64,000 nucleotides of DNA from Lachnocurva sp045579705 (GTDB taxonomy: Bacteria; Bacillota; Clostridia; Lachnospirales; Lachnospiraceae): the NCBI GenBank assembly GCA_045579705.1, contig JAZNMP010000002.1, positions 1 through 64,000 on the forward strand. Reading direction: 5' to 3'. The notes beneath the pieces were generated by a model. It did no database searches and was not told the origin of the DNA. It saw only the letters and a list, made by a program, of their open reading frames with translations. A program made the translations under genes and the position numbers. This document shows, one piece after another, positions 35,967-44,660 of this stretch (its first letter is position 1; the number at the start of each line of letters is the position of its first letter).

Positions 35967-36158
35967 ATGGATTATTTAACATCGGCAGAATGTGCAAAGA
36001 AATGGAATGTTTCTCAAAGACGAGTAGCTATTTATTGTAAAGAGGGTAGAATTGAAGGAGCAGTTCTTATGGGGAGAATGTGGTTGATTCCAGCTAATGC
36101 GGACAAACCAGAAGATCCGCGAAGAGTTCGTAGAATGAATCGAAATGCAAACGAATAA
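35967..36158 (+). CDS. small helix-turn-helix DNA-binding protein
   Basis: 63 residues, most of it one helix-turn-helix/winged domain of the excisionase or MerR-like kind: LTSAECAKKWNVSQRRVAIYCKEGRIEGAVLMGRMWLIP. The start ATG at 35967 has ACGGAGGA upstream. It lies 40 nt after the Fic gene and 23 nt before the HEPN gene. Small proteins of this type often accompany Fic genes and probably regulate the local operon. There is no integrase nearby, so an excisionase role is not supported. Confidence 0.75.
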   Translation: MDYLTSAECAKKWNVSQRRVAIYCKEGRIEGAVLMGRMWLIPANADKPEDPRRVRRMNRNANE

Positions 36159-36181
36159 TAAAAATAAGGAGTAACAATTTT

Positions 36182-37444
36182 ATGGCAACTTGTTATTTTG
36201 AAGGTGATATAAAGCACGGTTATCCTTGCGAATATAAGGTTACTGAAGAAAAAATTTATGTAAACGTTGATTATTTTATTGAGGACGAAATAGAATCTGT
36301 AAACGGTGTAAAAGTATGGTCGGCAGCATCGAACTTTAAAAATAGAGATATTCTTATTGTTGATGGCGAGGAGAAAAAAAGCTTACTTATAAAGGATGCG
36401 GGCTATTTGGGATTTAATAATAGGATGGGTTCATTAGATGATAAATATGTAACCTCGTTCGGCTCATATGAATGGTTTGAATCTAGTGATAGTCAATGTC
36501 TTTTATCTTTAGATGACCTTCCAATGGTGAGCTCTTTTAAAATATATAGTGATTGCATTTCAGAATACTTAAGACAACCTAGTGTATCAATTGAAAATAA
36601 CAAGGATGAACTTGTTATTCGGATGTCAAAGAAACGGAAAAGCCAAAAAACTTTAATTAATTCCAATAATATTAAAAGCATAATATTAGCTGATGATTGG
36701 AAGGAGATTCCAATGGCTTTATCTTATAAAATCGCAATGTTTGGATACTTGGAAATAGTATTGGATTCTGAAGTGCCTTATAACGAAGTGTATAAATACC
36801 TTTATGAATTAATGATATATTTGCAATTGTATTATCCGGGTAAGTTTAAGATTAGTAAAGTAAGGTTGAATATTAATACTAATGAGTATGACTTTGTTTC
36901 TAAAGCAGTAAGGCCTATTAAATATACAGATAGGAATATTAGTTATTCGATAAATGGGAGCTTATTGGATTTTCTTAAGAATTGTTATATTAAGATTCCA
37001 TATAGAGATATTGAAGGAGATGTACGAAACGTCCCATACGTAATCATGAATTCTTATAGAAGTATAGAAGATAATTTTTTGATGTTTTATAGATTTATTG
37101 AATTTAGATATAAAAGAAAAAAGCATTACGATAAGCAGGAAGAATATATAAAAGATGCTTTTCATGAGCACTATAAGAAGGACATAATTAGCGAGGAACT
37201 AATTGAATCACATTCAAAAGAAATTGTATGTTTGCGTAATCATTATGCACATGAGGGCTACTATATTCATAATTCTATTTTGCCGATTCGTTATAATAGA
37301 GCTAATTCAGAGAATAATTATGAAGTCGTTGCAGATTTTAAATGGATTTACGAAAAAACAAAACTATTATACGTAATGGTTGTGGATATTATTTTTACAG
37401 AAATGTTGGGTTATTCGGAATATAATTTTCAAAAAGTATTCTAG
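36182..37444 (+). CDS. HEPN-domain protein (ApeA-like putative anti-phage ribonuclease)
   Basis: 420 residues. The C-terminal part (about 290-410) is helical and carries LRNHYAHEGYYI, where R-x4-H matches the catalytic motif of HEPN ribonucleases. The N-terminal part (about 1-270) is beta-rich and resembles in layout the sensor region of ApeA-type proteins; that comparison is by pattern, not by alignment. HEPN proteins in defence loci usually cut RNA after phage sensing and stop growth. AAGGAG ribosome site. The gene is noticeably AT-rich compared with the division cluster, which suggests separate origin. Confidence 0.65.
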   Translation: MATCYFEGDIKHGYPCEYKVTEEKIYVNVDYFIEDEIESVNGVKVWSAASNFKNRDILIVDGEEKKSLLIKDAGYLGFNNRMGSLDDKYVTSFGSYEWFESSDSQCLLSLDDLPMVSSFKIYSDCISEYLRQPSVSIENNKDELVIRMSKKRKSQKTLINSNNIKSIILADDWKEIPMALSYKIAMFGYLEIVLDSEVPYNEVYKYLYELMIYLQLYYPGKFKISKVRLNINTNEYDFVSKAVRPIKYTDRNISYSINGSLLDFLKNCYIKIPYRDIEGDVRNVPYVIMNSYRSIEDNFLMFYRFIEFRYKRKKHYDKQEEYIKDAFHEHYKKDIISEELIESHSKEIVCLRNHYAHEGYYIHNSILPIRYNRANSENNYEVVADFKWIYEKTKLLYVMVVDIIFTEMLGYSEYNFQKVF

Positions 37445-37470
37445 AATAAACAGTAGGAAAGGTGAATACA

Positions 37471-38613
37471 ATGACTGACGCAGAAAAAAGAGAGGCAGCA
37501 AGAAAGTTTTTTTATAAATGGAAAGAACGTGGTAAAGAAGATGAAGATGATCGTTCTTTTTGGATAGATTTCTTACAGGATGTAATGGGTGTAGACCATG
37601 TAACAGACCGTATAGAGTTTCAAAAGAAAGTTCTGAATGATAAGGGGAGCCTATCAAATAGAATTGATGCATATATTCCAGAAACAAGAGTATTAATAGA
37701 ACAGAAGAGTCGGGGAATTGATTTGTCAAAGCCTCAACCTGGACATAATAATAAAACTCCATATGAGCAGGCTAAGGATTATGATAATGCATTACCTTTA
37801 AGTGAAAAGGCAAAGTGGATTATTGTGTCTAATTTTGCCGAAATATGGGTGTATGACATGGACACAAGAGTTCCAGAACCGACAAAGTTTACTTTAAGTG
37901 AAATACCCACGAAATACAGTTTGTTCGAATTCTTGACAAATAAGAAAGAACAAAAAATAAGCCAAGAGATGGAAGTTTCTGTCAAAGCTGGGGAATTTGT
38001 TGGCCTTATTTATGATGCGTTATTAAAGCAGTATATCAATCCAGAAAGCGAAGAAAGCTTAAAGAGTTTAAATATGCTTTGCGTAAGATTGGTGTTCTGT
38101 CTTTATGCGGAGGATGCTCATATTTTTGGGGATAATGGACATATGTTTCATGATTATATGGAGCAGTTTGAGACAAAAGATATGCGGAGAGCATTAATTG
38201 ATCTTTTCAAGATTCTTGATACTCCTGAAAATGAAAGAGATCCGTACGATGATAGTGATTTGGCAAAATTCCCATACGTAAATGGAGGTTTGTTTGCTGA
38301 CGAGGATATTGAAATTCCCAAATTTACTGATGAAATACGTGAAGTTTTACTAGCAAAAGCAAGTGCTGGATTTGATTGGTCAATGATTAGTCCAACCATT
38401 TTCGGAGCAGTATTTGAATCTACATTAAATCCGGAGACAAGGCGCTCTGGAGGTATGCACTATACTTCGATAGAAAACATTCACAAGGTTATTGATCCTT
38501 TGTTTTTGGATGAACTGACAAAAGAATTTGAAGAAATTGATAGTATTCAAGTTGTGAAAACCAAGAAACAAAAATTAAGAGATTTTCAAGATAAGCTTGC
38601 AAGTCTAAAGTAG
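37471..38613 (+). pseudogene. type IIL restriction-modification enzyme (MmeI-like), 5' part up to an in-frame TAG
   Basis: 380 residues before the stop. The start ATG at 37471 follows AGGAAAGG; a GTG at 37462 is less likely. The N-terminal nuclease site RIDAYIPETRVLIEQKSRG fits D-x9-ExK as in MmeI. Methyltransferase motif X, GGMHYTS, lies at about residue 326. The frame stops at TAG 38611-38613, right before the next codons, which read LDPACGSGNF (motif I). The same frame then stays open to 40269, so this is one gene interrupted by a nonsense codon, not two genes. Without readthrough the product has the nuclease but cannot bind SAM through motif I. Confidence 0.85.
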
Positions 38614-40269
38614 TTAGATCCAGCTTGTGGTAGTGGTAATTTCCTTACAGAAACATATATCAGTATTCGGAGACTTGAGAATAGGGTAATCACATCCATT
38701 CTAAATTGTGAAAAAGGAGCAGTTGAGGGACAGCTTGCAATGGGTGGTTCTATTGTTCCTATAAAGGTTGAGATAAGTCAGTTTTACGGAATTGAGATAA
38801 ATGATTTTGCAGTGACAGTTGCTAAAACGGCTCTGTGGATAGCTGAGTCACAAATGCTGAAAGAAACAGAAGATATTTTACTTATGCATTTGGATTTCCT
38901 GCCGCTTAAGACGAATGCATATATCCATGAAGGAAATGCTCTTAGAATGGATTGGGAAAATGAAGTTGTTTCTGCAAGAGATTTAAGCTATATAATGGGT
39001 AATCCTCCATTTATTGGACATCAGTACAGAGATGCAAAGCAAACGGAAGATATGGGAATTGCTTTTTGGGATTTAAAGAAATTTGGAAAACTGGATTATG
39101 TTAGTAGTTGGTTCAATAAGGCTACAGATTATTGTTTGAATTCTAACACACGATGTGCTTTTGTATCGACAAATTCCATTGTTCAGGGTGAATCAGTTGG
39201 TCTTCTGTGGAAATTATTATTTGATAAGGGGGTCGAAATTGATTATGCGTATACTCCTTTTGTGTGGAGCAGTGAGGCAACAGAAAAAGCAAAAGTTCAT
39301 TGTGTTATTATAGGTTTCTCGATAAACAAGCATACATCAAACAAGCGTATATTTAGTGATAGTGGTATTGTTGATTGTCCATACATTAATGGTTATTTAA
39401 TGAATGCACCAGATGTATTTATTAAGTCACGAGGATTACCTTTAACCAATGGCTTGCCTACGATGAGCAAAGGTAGCCAACCTACAGATGGAGGTAATTT
39501 GATACTTTCAGAAGAAGAGAAGGTAGAACTCATAAAGAAATATCCAGATACAGAAGTATTCATAAAAAGATATATAAGTGCGGATGACTATATAAATAAT
39601 AAATATAGATATTGTTTGTGGCTTAAAGAGGTGAGCCCTAGTAAATATAAAAATAATCCAATAATTATGAGGCGATTAGAGGCCGTTCAAGAAATAAGAA
39701 GAAAAAGTCCTACGGCGTCTGTTCAACGTGATGCGGATACTCCAATGTTATTTACTCAAATAAGACAACCTTCGACATTTTATATTGCAATGCCAGAAGT
39801 TTCGTCAGCTAGAAGGAGGTATATTCCATTTGGATTTATTCAACCAGATATAATTGCAAGTAATATGTTATATCTAATACCAAATGCGAGTTTATATTTG
39901 TTTGGAATAATGACATCGAATGTACATATGGCTTGGACTAGGGTAGTAGCAGGAAGGTTAAAAAGTGATTATCGATATACTCCAGCAGTATATAATAATT
40001 TTCCATGGCCATCACCAACAGGTGAACAAAAACAAAAAATAGAAAAGACTGCGCAAACTATTCTAGATGCAAGAGAATTGTATCCTGATAGCAGCCTTGC
40101 AGATTTATATGATCCGCTTACGATGCCAAGAGAATTGCAAAAAGCACATGTTGCAAATGATAAAGCAGTTATGGAAGCCTATGGATTTTCAGTAAAAGAT
40201 ACGTCTGAAGCAGATTGCGTTGCGGCTCTTATGAAAATGTATCAGGAGCTTACAAAAAGAGAGAATTGA
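38614..40269 (+). pseudogene. type IIL restriction-modification enzyme (MmeI-like), 3' part after the TAG
   Basis: 551 in-frame codons continuing directly from the TAG. It begins with SAM-binding motif I (LDPACGSGNFLTETY), then the catalytic motif IV IMGNPPFIGHQ (about 125 codons in), a helical spacer, and a C-terminal target recognition region (MPEVSSARRRYIPFGFI, then AGRLKSDYRYTPAVYNNFPWP). The first internal ATG is 38740, past motif I, with no ribosome site, so independent translation would give a dead fragment. The joined protein would be about 931 residues, in line with MmeI at 919. Confidence 0.83.
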
Positions 40270-40346
40270 TTTTATTATTAGTGGCTAATATAAACGAGAG
40301 AGATGCGAGTATAATTACAAAAACCAATTTGGAAAGGCAAAACGAT

Positions 40347-41104
40347 ATGGAGGGTGAAAAATTTACATTAATGCGTATTCAGTAAGCGCTATCTTAGGAC
40401 TTATTGAAGCTGAACAATTTGTGATACCGGAGATTCAAAGACCTTTTGTATGGAGAAGAGCGCAGGTTAGAGATCTGATAGATTCTTTATATAATGGTTA
40501 CCCGACGGGATATATTATTACATGGAAAAACCCTGATATTCAGACTAAGGATGGATCTGTAGCAAACGGTAAGCATGTGCTAATTGATGGACAGCAGAGA
40601 ATAACTGCTCTGATGGCGGCTATAGCAGGATTGGAGGTTCTTGATGAAGATTTTAACAAGGATTGTATTAAGATAGCGTTTAATCCCTTGGCTACAGATG
40701 CAGATAAAAGATTTGCTGTCCAGGATGCTTCACATTTAAAAGATAAAAAGTGGATTCCGGATATAGCTGAGGTGTTTAAGAGTGATTTTGATCCGTTCGA
40801 TTTTGCGATGAAGTATTGTGAAAGTAATCCGGATGTTAAACCAAATGTTGTAAATAATGCGATAACAAAGCTTAAGGCAATTTCTAATCGTCAAATTGGC
40901 GTGATAGAATTGGTACATACACTTGATATTGATGAAGTTACAGAAATCTTCATTCGAATCAATTCTAAGGGTACAGCTTTGAGTCAGTCTGATTTCGTTA
41001 TGTCTAAGATGGCTGCAGATACATTGAACGGTGGAAATACTTTGCGTAAGGTCGTTGATTACTTCTGTCATCTTGCGGTAAAGCCGGATTTTTTCCATAT
41101 ATGA
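40347..41104 (+). pseudogene. GmrSD-like DUF262/DUF1524 protein, N-terminal (DUF262) part
   Basis: The best start is ATG 40347, 9 nt after GGAAAGG, but its frame ends after 12 codons. The conserved sequence INAYSVSAILGLIEAEQF-VIPEIQRPFVWRR lies in another frame beginning after a TGA at 40355. One extra A in the A5 run (40357-40361) would join them as MEGEKIYINAYS. The DUF262 core is clear: QRPFVWRRAQVRDLIDSLYNGYPTG and IDGQQRITAL, the ParB-like nucleotide-binding motif. A GTG at 40421 could start a shortened protein. The frame ends with TGA at 41102-41104, where the C-terminal part begins in another frame. Confidence 0.8.
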
Positions 41105-42156
41105 TTAAGGATGCCGAGTTTGAAAAAACAGAGTATGCAGCTAAGATTAAGTGGCTTGCAAAGGATAATGAGGATATTTACCATCCTGATTATAGTGATA
41201 TGCTTCGAGTAGCATTTATGTTTAGTTTTAACAGAGCAAAACTATCGGATTTGGTAAGTTTGCTTGCGGGTAGAGACTTCGTAACAAGGGAGTTTAAAGA
41301 GGAAATAGTTGAGGAATCATATAATAAGTTGGACGAAGGTATTAGAGAGTTTATTCGAGAATACAATTTCGAGCAGTTTGTTTTAGCCATAAAAGGGGCA
41401 GGTTTTAAATCAAGCAAGCTTTTAGGATCTCAGATGACTCTTGATTTTGCATATATGCTATATCTGAAACTTAATCAGGATTCCTCGATTCCGAAGGATC
41501 AGATTAAACATCATGTTCAAAAATGGTTTGTATTAACTACTTTGACCGGTAGGTATGTTGGTTCACTGGAATCTGTTATGAGCAGGGACATTCGCTTGAT
41601 TAATGAAAAAGGTTTCCTAGATTATTTTGATGAGGTTGAAGCTTCGGTATTATCGGATAATTTCTGGAATGTAACATTGCCACAGAATCTAGAAACAACC
41701 TCGACAAACTGTCCGGCATTTAATACATTTCTTGCGGCGCAGATTAATATGAATTGTAATTCGTTGTTTATGCATGGAACTATGATTTCCAATCTTATTG
41801 GTATTTCTGGGGATGTGCATCATATTTTCCCTAAGGCATATCTTAAAAATAATGGTGTAGAGTCGAAGGGAAGATATAACCAGGTGGCTAATTATACATT
41901 CTTAGATACACAGGTAAATAAGACCGTGGGAGACGATGCGCCTAATGTATATTTTGGAAAAGTTGTAAAGCAATGTGAGTCTGAAATGATTGCAGTTGGT
42001 AATATTTCTTCAAAAGAAGCATTAGAAAGTAATTTGGAAGAGAATGCAATACCGGAAGCTGTGGTTGGAATGACCGTGGAAGATTATGAACAATTTCTGG
42101 CTGAAAGAAGATTGTTGATGGCAAAGCTGATTGAGAAGTATTATAAAAATCTATGA
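41101..42156 (+). pseudogene. GmrSD-like protein, C-terminal (DUF1524/HNH) part
   Basis: 351 codons. It continues the DUF262 protein after a frame change: one extra T in the T6 run at 41089-41094 would give KPDFFPYMIKDAEFEKTEYAAKI without a stop. The HNH-type nuclease motif GDVHHIFPKAYLKNNGV with later NYTFLDTQVNK places it in DUF1524, the GmrD half of GmrSD type IV enzymes, which cut DNA bearing modified bases. An ATG overlaps the previous stop (ATGA), so it could instead be translated as a coupled second subunit, like split GmrS and GmrD. I favour a broken single gene because both joints are homopolymers. Confidence 0.78.
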
Positions 42157-42211
42157 TAAATAACCGTTTTCCAAGTGTATTTGTGGTTTTTTGGAAAGGA
42201 GAAGCTGCGAT

Positions 42212-43066
42212 ATGGGATGGGGAGATCGCTTTGATCTGGTATTAGAAGCTGACTATAGGAGAGTTGCTGATTTTGTAAACGAATATATAAAATCGCATTC
42301 TTGTGACGAGACGTTGAAGAGAGCCGGGTTAGAAAAACTGTTAAATGATAATGGCATCAAGACAAACAGTCCGATATTTCAGTTTTCTGATATGTGTTAT
42401 AATTCAGCGAACGATGGTATTACGGAAAAATTTAAAGATAGTATACATATTTTTGATAGAGTTGATTATTACCATTACAAGATACTCGGTGAAGGATACC
42501 CTTTTACAGGGGAAATAAAGCATTATTCGGGGCGAAGTCATGAATATGTTATTGATGGAGAGTGGTTGAATGGAAAAATAATAGTATGGAACCCTAAAGA
42601 TAAAGAAAAGGAAAACGAGTATTACGAGCAGGCAATTAAAGAGTTTGAAATAATCGATGATCAAACAAAAGATATTGTAGGTGATGAGCGTCTGGTTGTG
42701 ACTAAGCAAAGAATCAATCAGTCTATCTTTAAAAAGCGTCTCTTAAAACGATATGAGTGCAAGTGCTGTTTGTGCGGTGTGTCAGGCAAAGATATGTTGA
42801 TTGCAAGTCATATAAAGCCTTGGCGAGATGCTGATATGGATGAACGAGTAGATGTAAATAATGGATTATTGTTTTGTCCAAATCACGATTGGGTTTTTGA
42901 CAAAGGATACATTTCTTTTGCAGAGGATGGTTCGGTAATGATATCAGAAATGCTTGATGAAGTTAATCGAGTGTTTATGAATCTGGACGACAGACAGTTA
43001 CTAAATATGAGCGACGAAACAAGAAAATATATGGAACATCACAGGATGAACTGTTATAAAGGTTAA
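42212..43066 (+). CDS. HNH endonuclease (HNH_2 type) with N-terminal sensor-like region
   Basis: 284 residues from ATG 42212, with AAAGGAGA upstream; an in-frame TTG at 42191 is unlikely. The C-terminal HNH domain reads CKCCLCGVSGKDMLIASHIKPW, then VNNGLLFCPNHDWVFDKGYISF, with the His and Asn-x8-His positions typical of the HNH_2 group found in many restriction and defence proteins. The N-terminal half (about 1-150) is not recognised; it could bind DNA. It is the last gene of the operon and is intact, unlike the two genes before it. A terminator starts 6 nt after its stop. Confidence 0.82.
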   Translation: MGWGDRFDLVLEADYRRVADFVNEYIKSHSCDETLKRAGLEKLLNDNGIKTNSPIFQFSDMCYNSANDGITEKFKDSIHIFDRVDYYHYKILGEGYPFTGEIKHYSGRSHEYVIDGEWLNGKIIVWNPKDKEKENEYYEQAIKEFEIIDDQTKDIVGDERLVVTKQRINQSIFKKRLLKRYECKCCLCGVSGKDMLIASHIKPWRDADMDERVDVNNGLLFCPNHDWVFDKGYISFAEDGSVMISEMLDEVNRVFMNLDDRQLLNMSDETRKYMEHHRMNCYKG

Positions 43067-43072
43067 AAGGTG

Positions 43073-43105
43073 CTTCTGGTCCATTGGACCAGAAGTTATT
43101 TTTTT
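43073..43105 (+). terminator. rho-independent terminator of the defence operon
   Basis: CTTCTGGTCC (43073-43082) pairs perfectly with GGACCAGAAG (43086-43095) over a 3-nt loop, followed by TTATTTTTTT. It ends the six-gene unit begun at 34784. Confidence 0.92.
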
Positions 43106-44212
43106 GTCCGGAGGATTTTTAAGTGAAGTATCGGATTATCCGCACATTGTTGGCAATTCGTAGTTTTTATGCAGAATGCAGCATTTATAAGGACTCCAGG
43201 GTTACGAAGCTTCGTTCGGAATGTCCGTGAAGGGGTATTGCGAGAAGATTGTTGTCGTCACATGGTAGACAAGGTCGATGAATTATTGCAGAACGCTGGT
43301 TTTACAAGGGATTCGGTATATGCGAAGCTTCGAAAAATACCAAGATTTAGATAAAGGGGCTGTCCACATTACCAGAAGTTTTTTAAAATTTCAACTGTTA
43401 CAACGGGCGGTGTAATAAGTGTTTTATTTCATTTTTTCTAATAAATTGCTGTATCACATGTAACATCAGAAGTATTAAGGCTATGAGCATTTTTACTTAG
43501 GCTGTAACAGGTCTTATATCTATCTATCATATTTATTGCAAGATACGTATTTTGTCTGACAAAATACACTTGTTAGGGCGGCTCCCTAAGACACCAGTAT
43601 TTTTATATTTGTATAAAAATGAGCCCAAATAAGCTTAAATGAACCTTTTTTTAAACTAGGGTCTGTTACATTAGAATCAGAATAGTTGGGACGAGGATCT
43701 TGGTAAATGTACCAGGTCCCTTTTGTTAAAAAAATCTAAAGAAGAGAACTGATTGAAGACAGCAAAACCCCTGACTTTTTTTTGCGTATAATTTCTGCAG
43801 ATTCAAATCATATAAGAAAGCCCAAGCAAATAATAAAAAAGCCCAGACAAACAATTTGGTAAATAAAGCTAACGTATCTGCACCCTAGTACAAATAATTC
43901 ATCAAGTAATGGCTATACTTCTATATACTGTCCTGATTACCATGCTGGTGCAGGTGACGCTTATCAGTTTTCATGGGACTATCCAGGATATAACAGCCTA
44001 GATGAGCTTCCAGATGGTTATAATTGTGCTGGTATGATTTGGAATAAAGAAAGACATCGTTGGTATAAAACGTGGAACTAAGCTTATCAAAAAGTAGATA
44101 AAACTTATTTATGCTATCCCTTACCATATAGGTAAGGGGTATTTTTGTCCTTTTCAAAAATCTACCATAATTATATATAGTGATAAAAATAGATTTTTAT
44201 GAAAGGAACGTC
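43106..44212. other. decayed intergenic region between the defence operon and the adhesin
   Basis: No intact gene I can support. Two short overlapping frames near 43123-43354 (35 and 61 codons; the first has GGAGG before a GTG) show no motif. Hairpins: GTATTTTGTC/GACAAAATAC near 43547-43567, and an interrupted stem ending in GGTCCCTTTT near 43690-43728 that resembles a terminator. A protein fragment ends at 44081. The mix of stem-loops, short frames and a truncated gene end suggests leftovers of past insertions and deletions. Confidence 0.5.
43863..44081 (+). pseudogene. C-terminal fragment of an unrecognised protein
   Basis: An open frame of 72 codons after a stop at 43860, with no usable start codon before the Met near its end. 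The composition is protein-like and rich in aromatic residues (AYQFSWDYPGYNSLDELPDGYN, then MIWNKERHRWYKTWN, split here by CAG). It looks like the tail of a secreted or wall-associated protein whose front has been lost. I cannot name the family. Confidence 0.45.
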
Positions 44213-44272
44213 ATGAATTTAGATTTGTTATTACCAAATAATAAAGAATACCTCCCAAATAGCAAGAAATGA
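44213..44272 (+). CDS. 19-residue mini-ORF leading into the 64-nt array
   Basis: ATG 44213 lies behind GAAAGGAAC and the frame reads MNLDLLLPNNKEYLPNSKK before TGA. Its end uses the first partial repeat unit, and its last residues match the ends of mini-ORFs inside the following units (YLPNGKK). Whether it is translated is unknown; it may be a leader or a by-product of the repeat. Confidence 0.3.
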   Translation: MNLDLLLPNNKEYLPNSKK

Positions 44273-44560
44273 GGAAATGGTAGGTATGCAGGTGCCGAAC
44301 AAGCTCAATAGATACCTACCAAAAAGTAGGAAATGAGGAAATGGTGGGTATGCAGGTGCTGGATAAGCTCTATAGATACCTACCAAATGGCAAGAAACGA
44401 GGAAATGGTGGGTATGCAGGTGCTGGACAAGCTCCATAGATACCCACCAAATGGCAAGAAATGAGGAAATGGTAGGTATGCAGGTGGCGGACAAACTCAA
44501 TAGATACCTACCAAATGGCAAGAAATGAGGAAATGGTGGGTATCCAGGTGCCGGAGAAAC
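44247..44560 (+). repeat. tandem array of 64-nt hairpin units upstream of the adhesin
   Basis: The GATACC block recurs at 44311, 44375, 44439 and 44503, exactly 64 nt apart, with a partial unit at each end. Each full unit has GGTrGGTAT and, 24 nt later, ATACCyACC, forming a 9-bp stem. Across units the variable pair is A-T, G-T, G-C and A-T, so pairing is kept by linked changes. The linker AAATGGCAAGAAATGAGGAA joins units. Each unit also holds an ATG-to-TGA frame of about 19 codons preceded by GAGG. It ends 22 nt before the predicted adhesin promoter. Confidence 0.9.
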
Positions 44561-44581
44561 CAAACCAGCAAAAAAAATCTC

Positions 44582-44610
44582 TTGAAATCCCCGAAAGATG
44601 CGTGTAATAT
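44582..44610 (+). promoter_or_regulatory. predicted promoter of the adhesin gene
   Basis: TTGAAA (44582-44587), 17-nt spacer, TAATAT (44605-44610). The start codon is 50 nt further on. The -10 is only a partial match. Confidence 0.5.
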
Positions 44611-44660
44611 TTATAAGGTTACGCTGTTTTTGAAAATAAAGATTAAAAAAGGGATTTTAA

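Noticed and set aside
38611..38613. TAG as a reassigned sense codon (a second in-frame TAG is at 55266)
   Set aside because: Several intact genes in the window end in TAG at their expected C-terminus (for example rsmH, lgt, ftsW, the WalJ-like gene), so TAG is a working stop.
44247..44560. CRISPR array
   Set aside because: Units are conserved over their whole length, with no unique spacers, and no cas gene is in the window. The same holds for the 74-nt arrays.
44231..44563. Minus-strand 110-codon ORF over the 64-nt array
   Set aside because: It only reflects the tandem repeat read through successive frames; no ribosome site, and the peptide is Pro/Phe-rich repeat translation.
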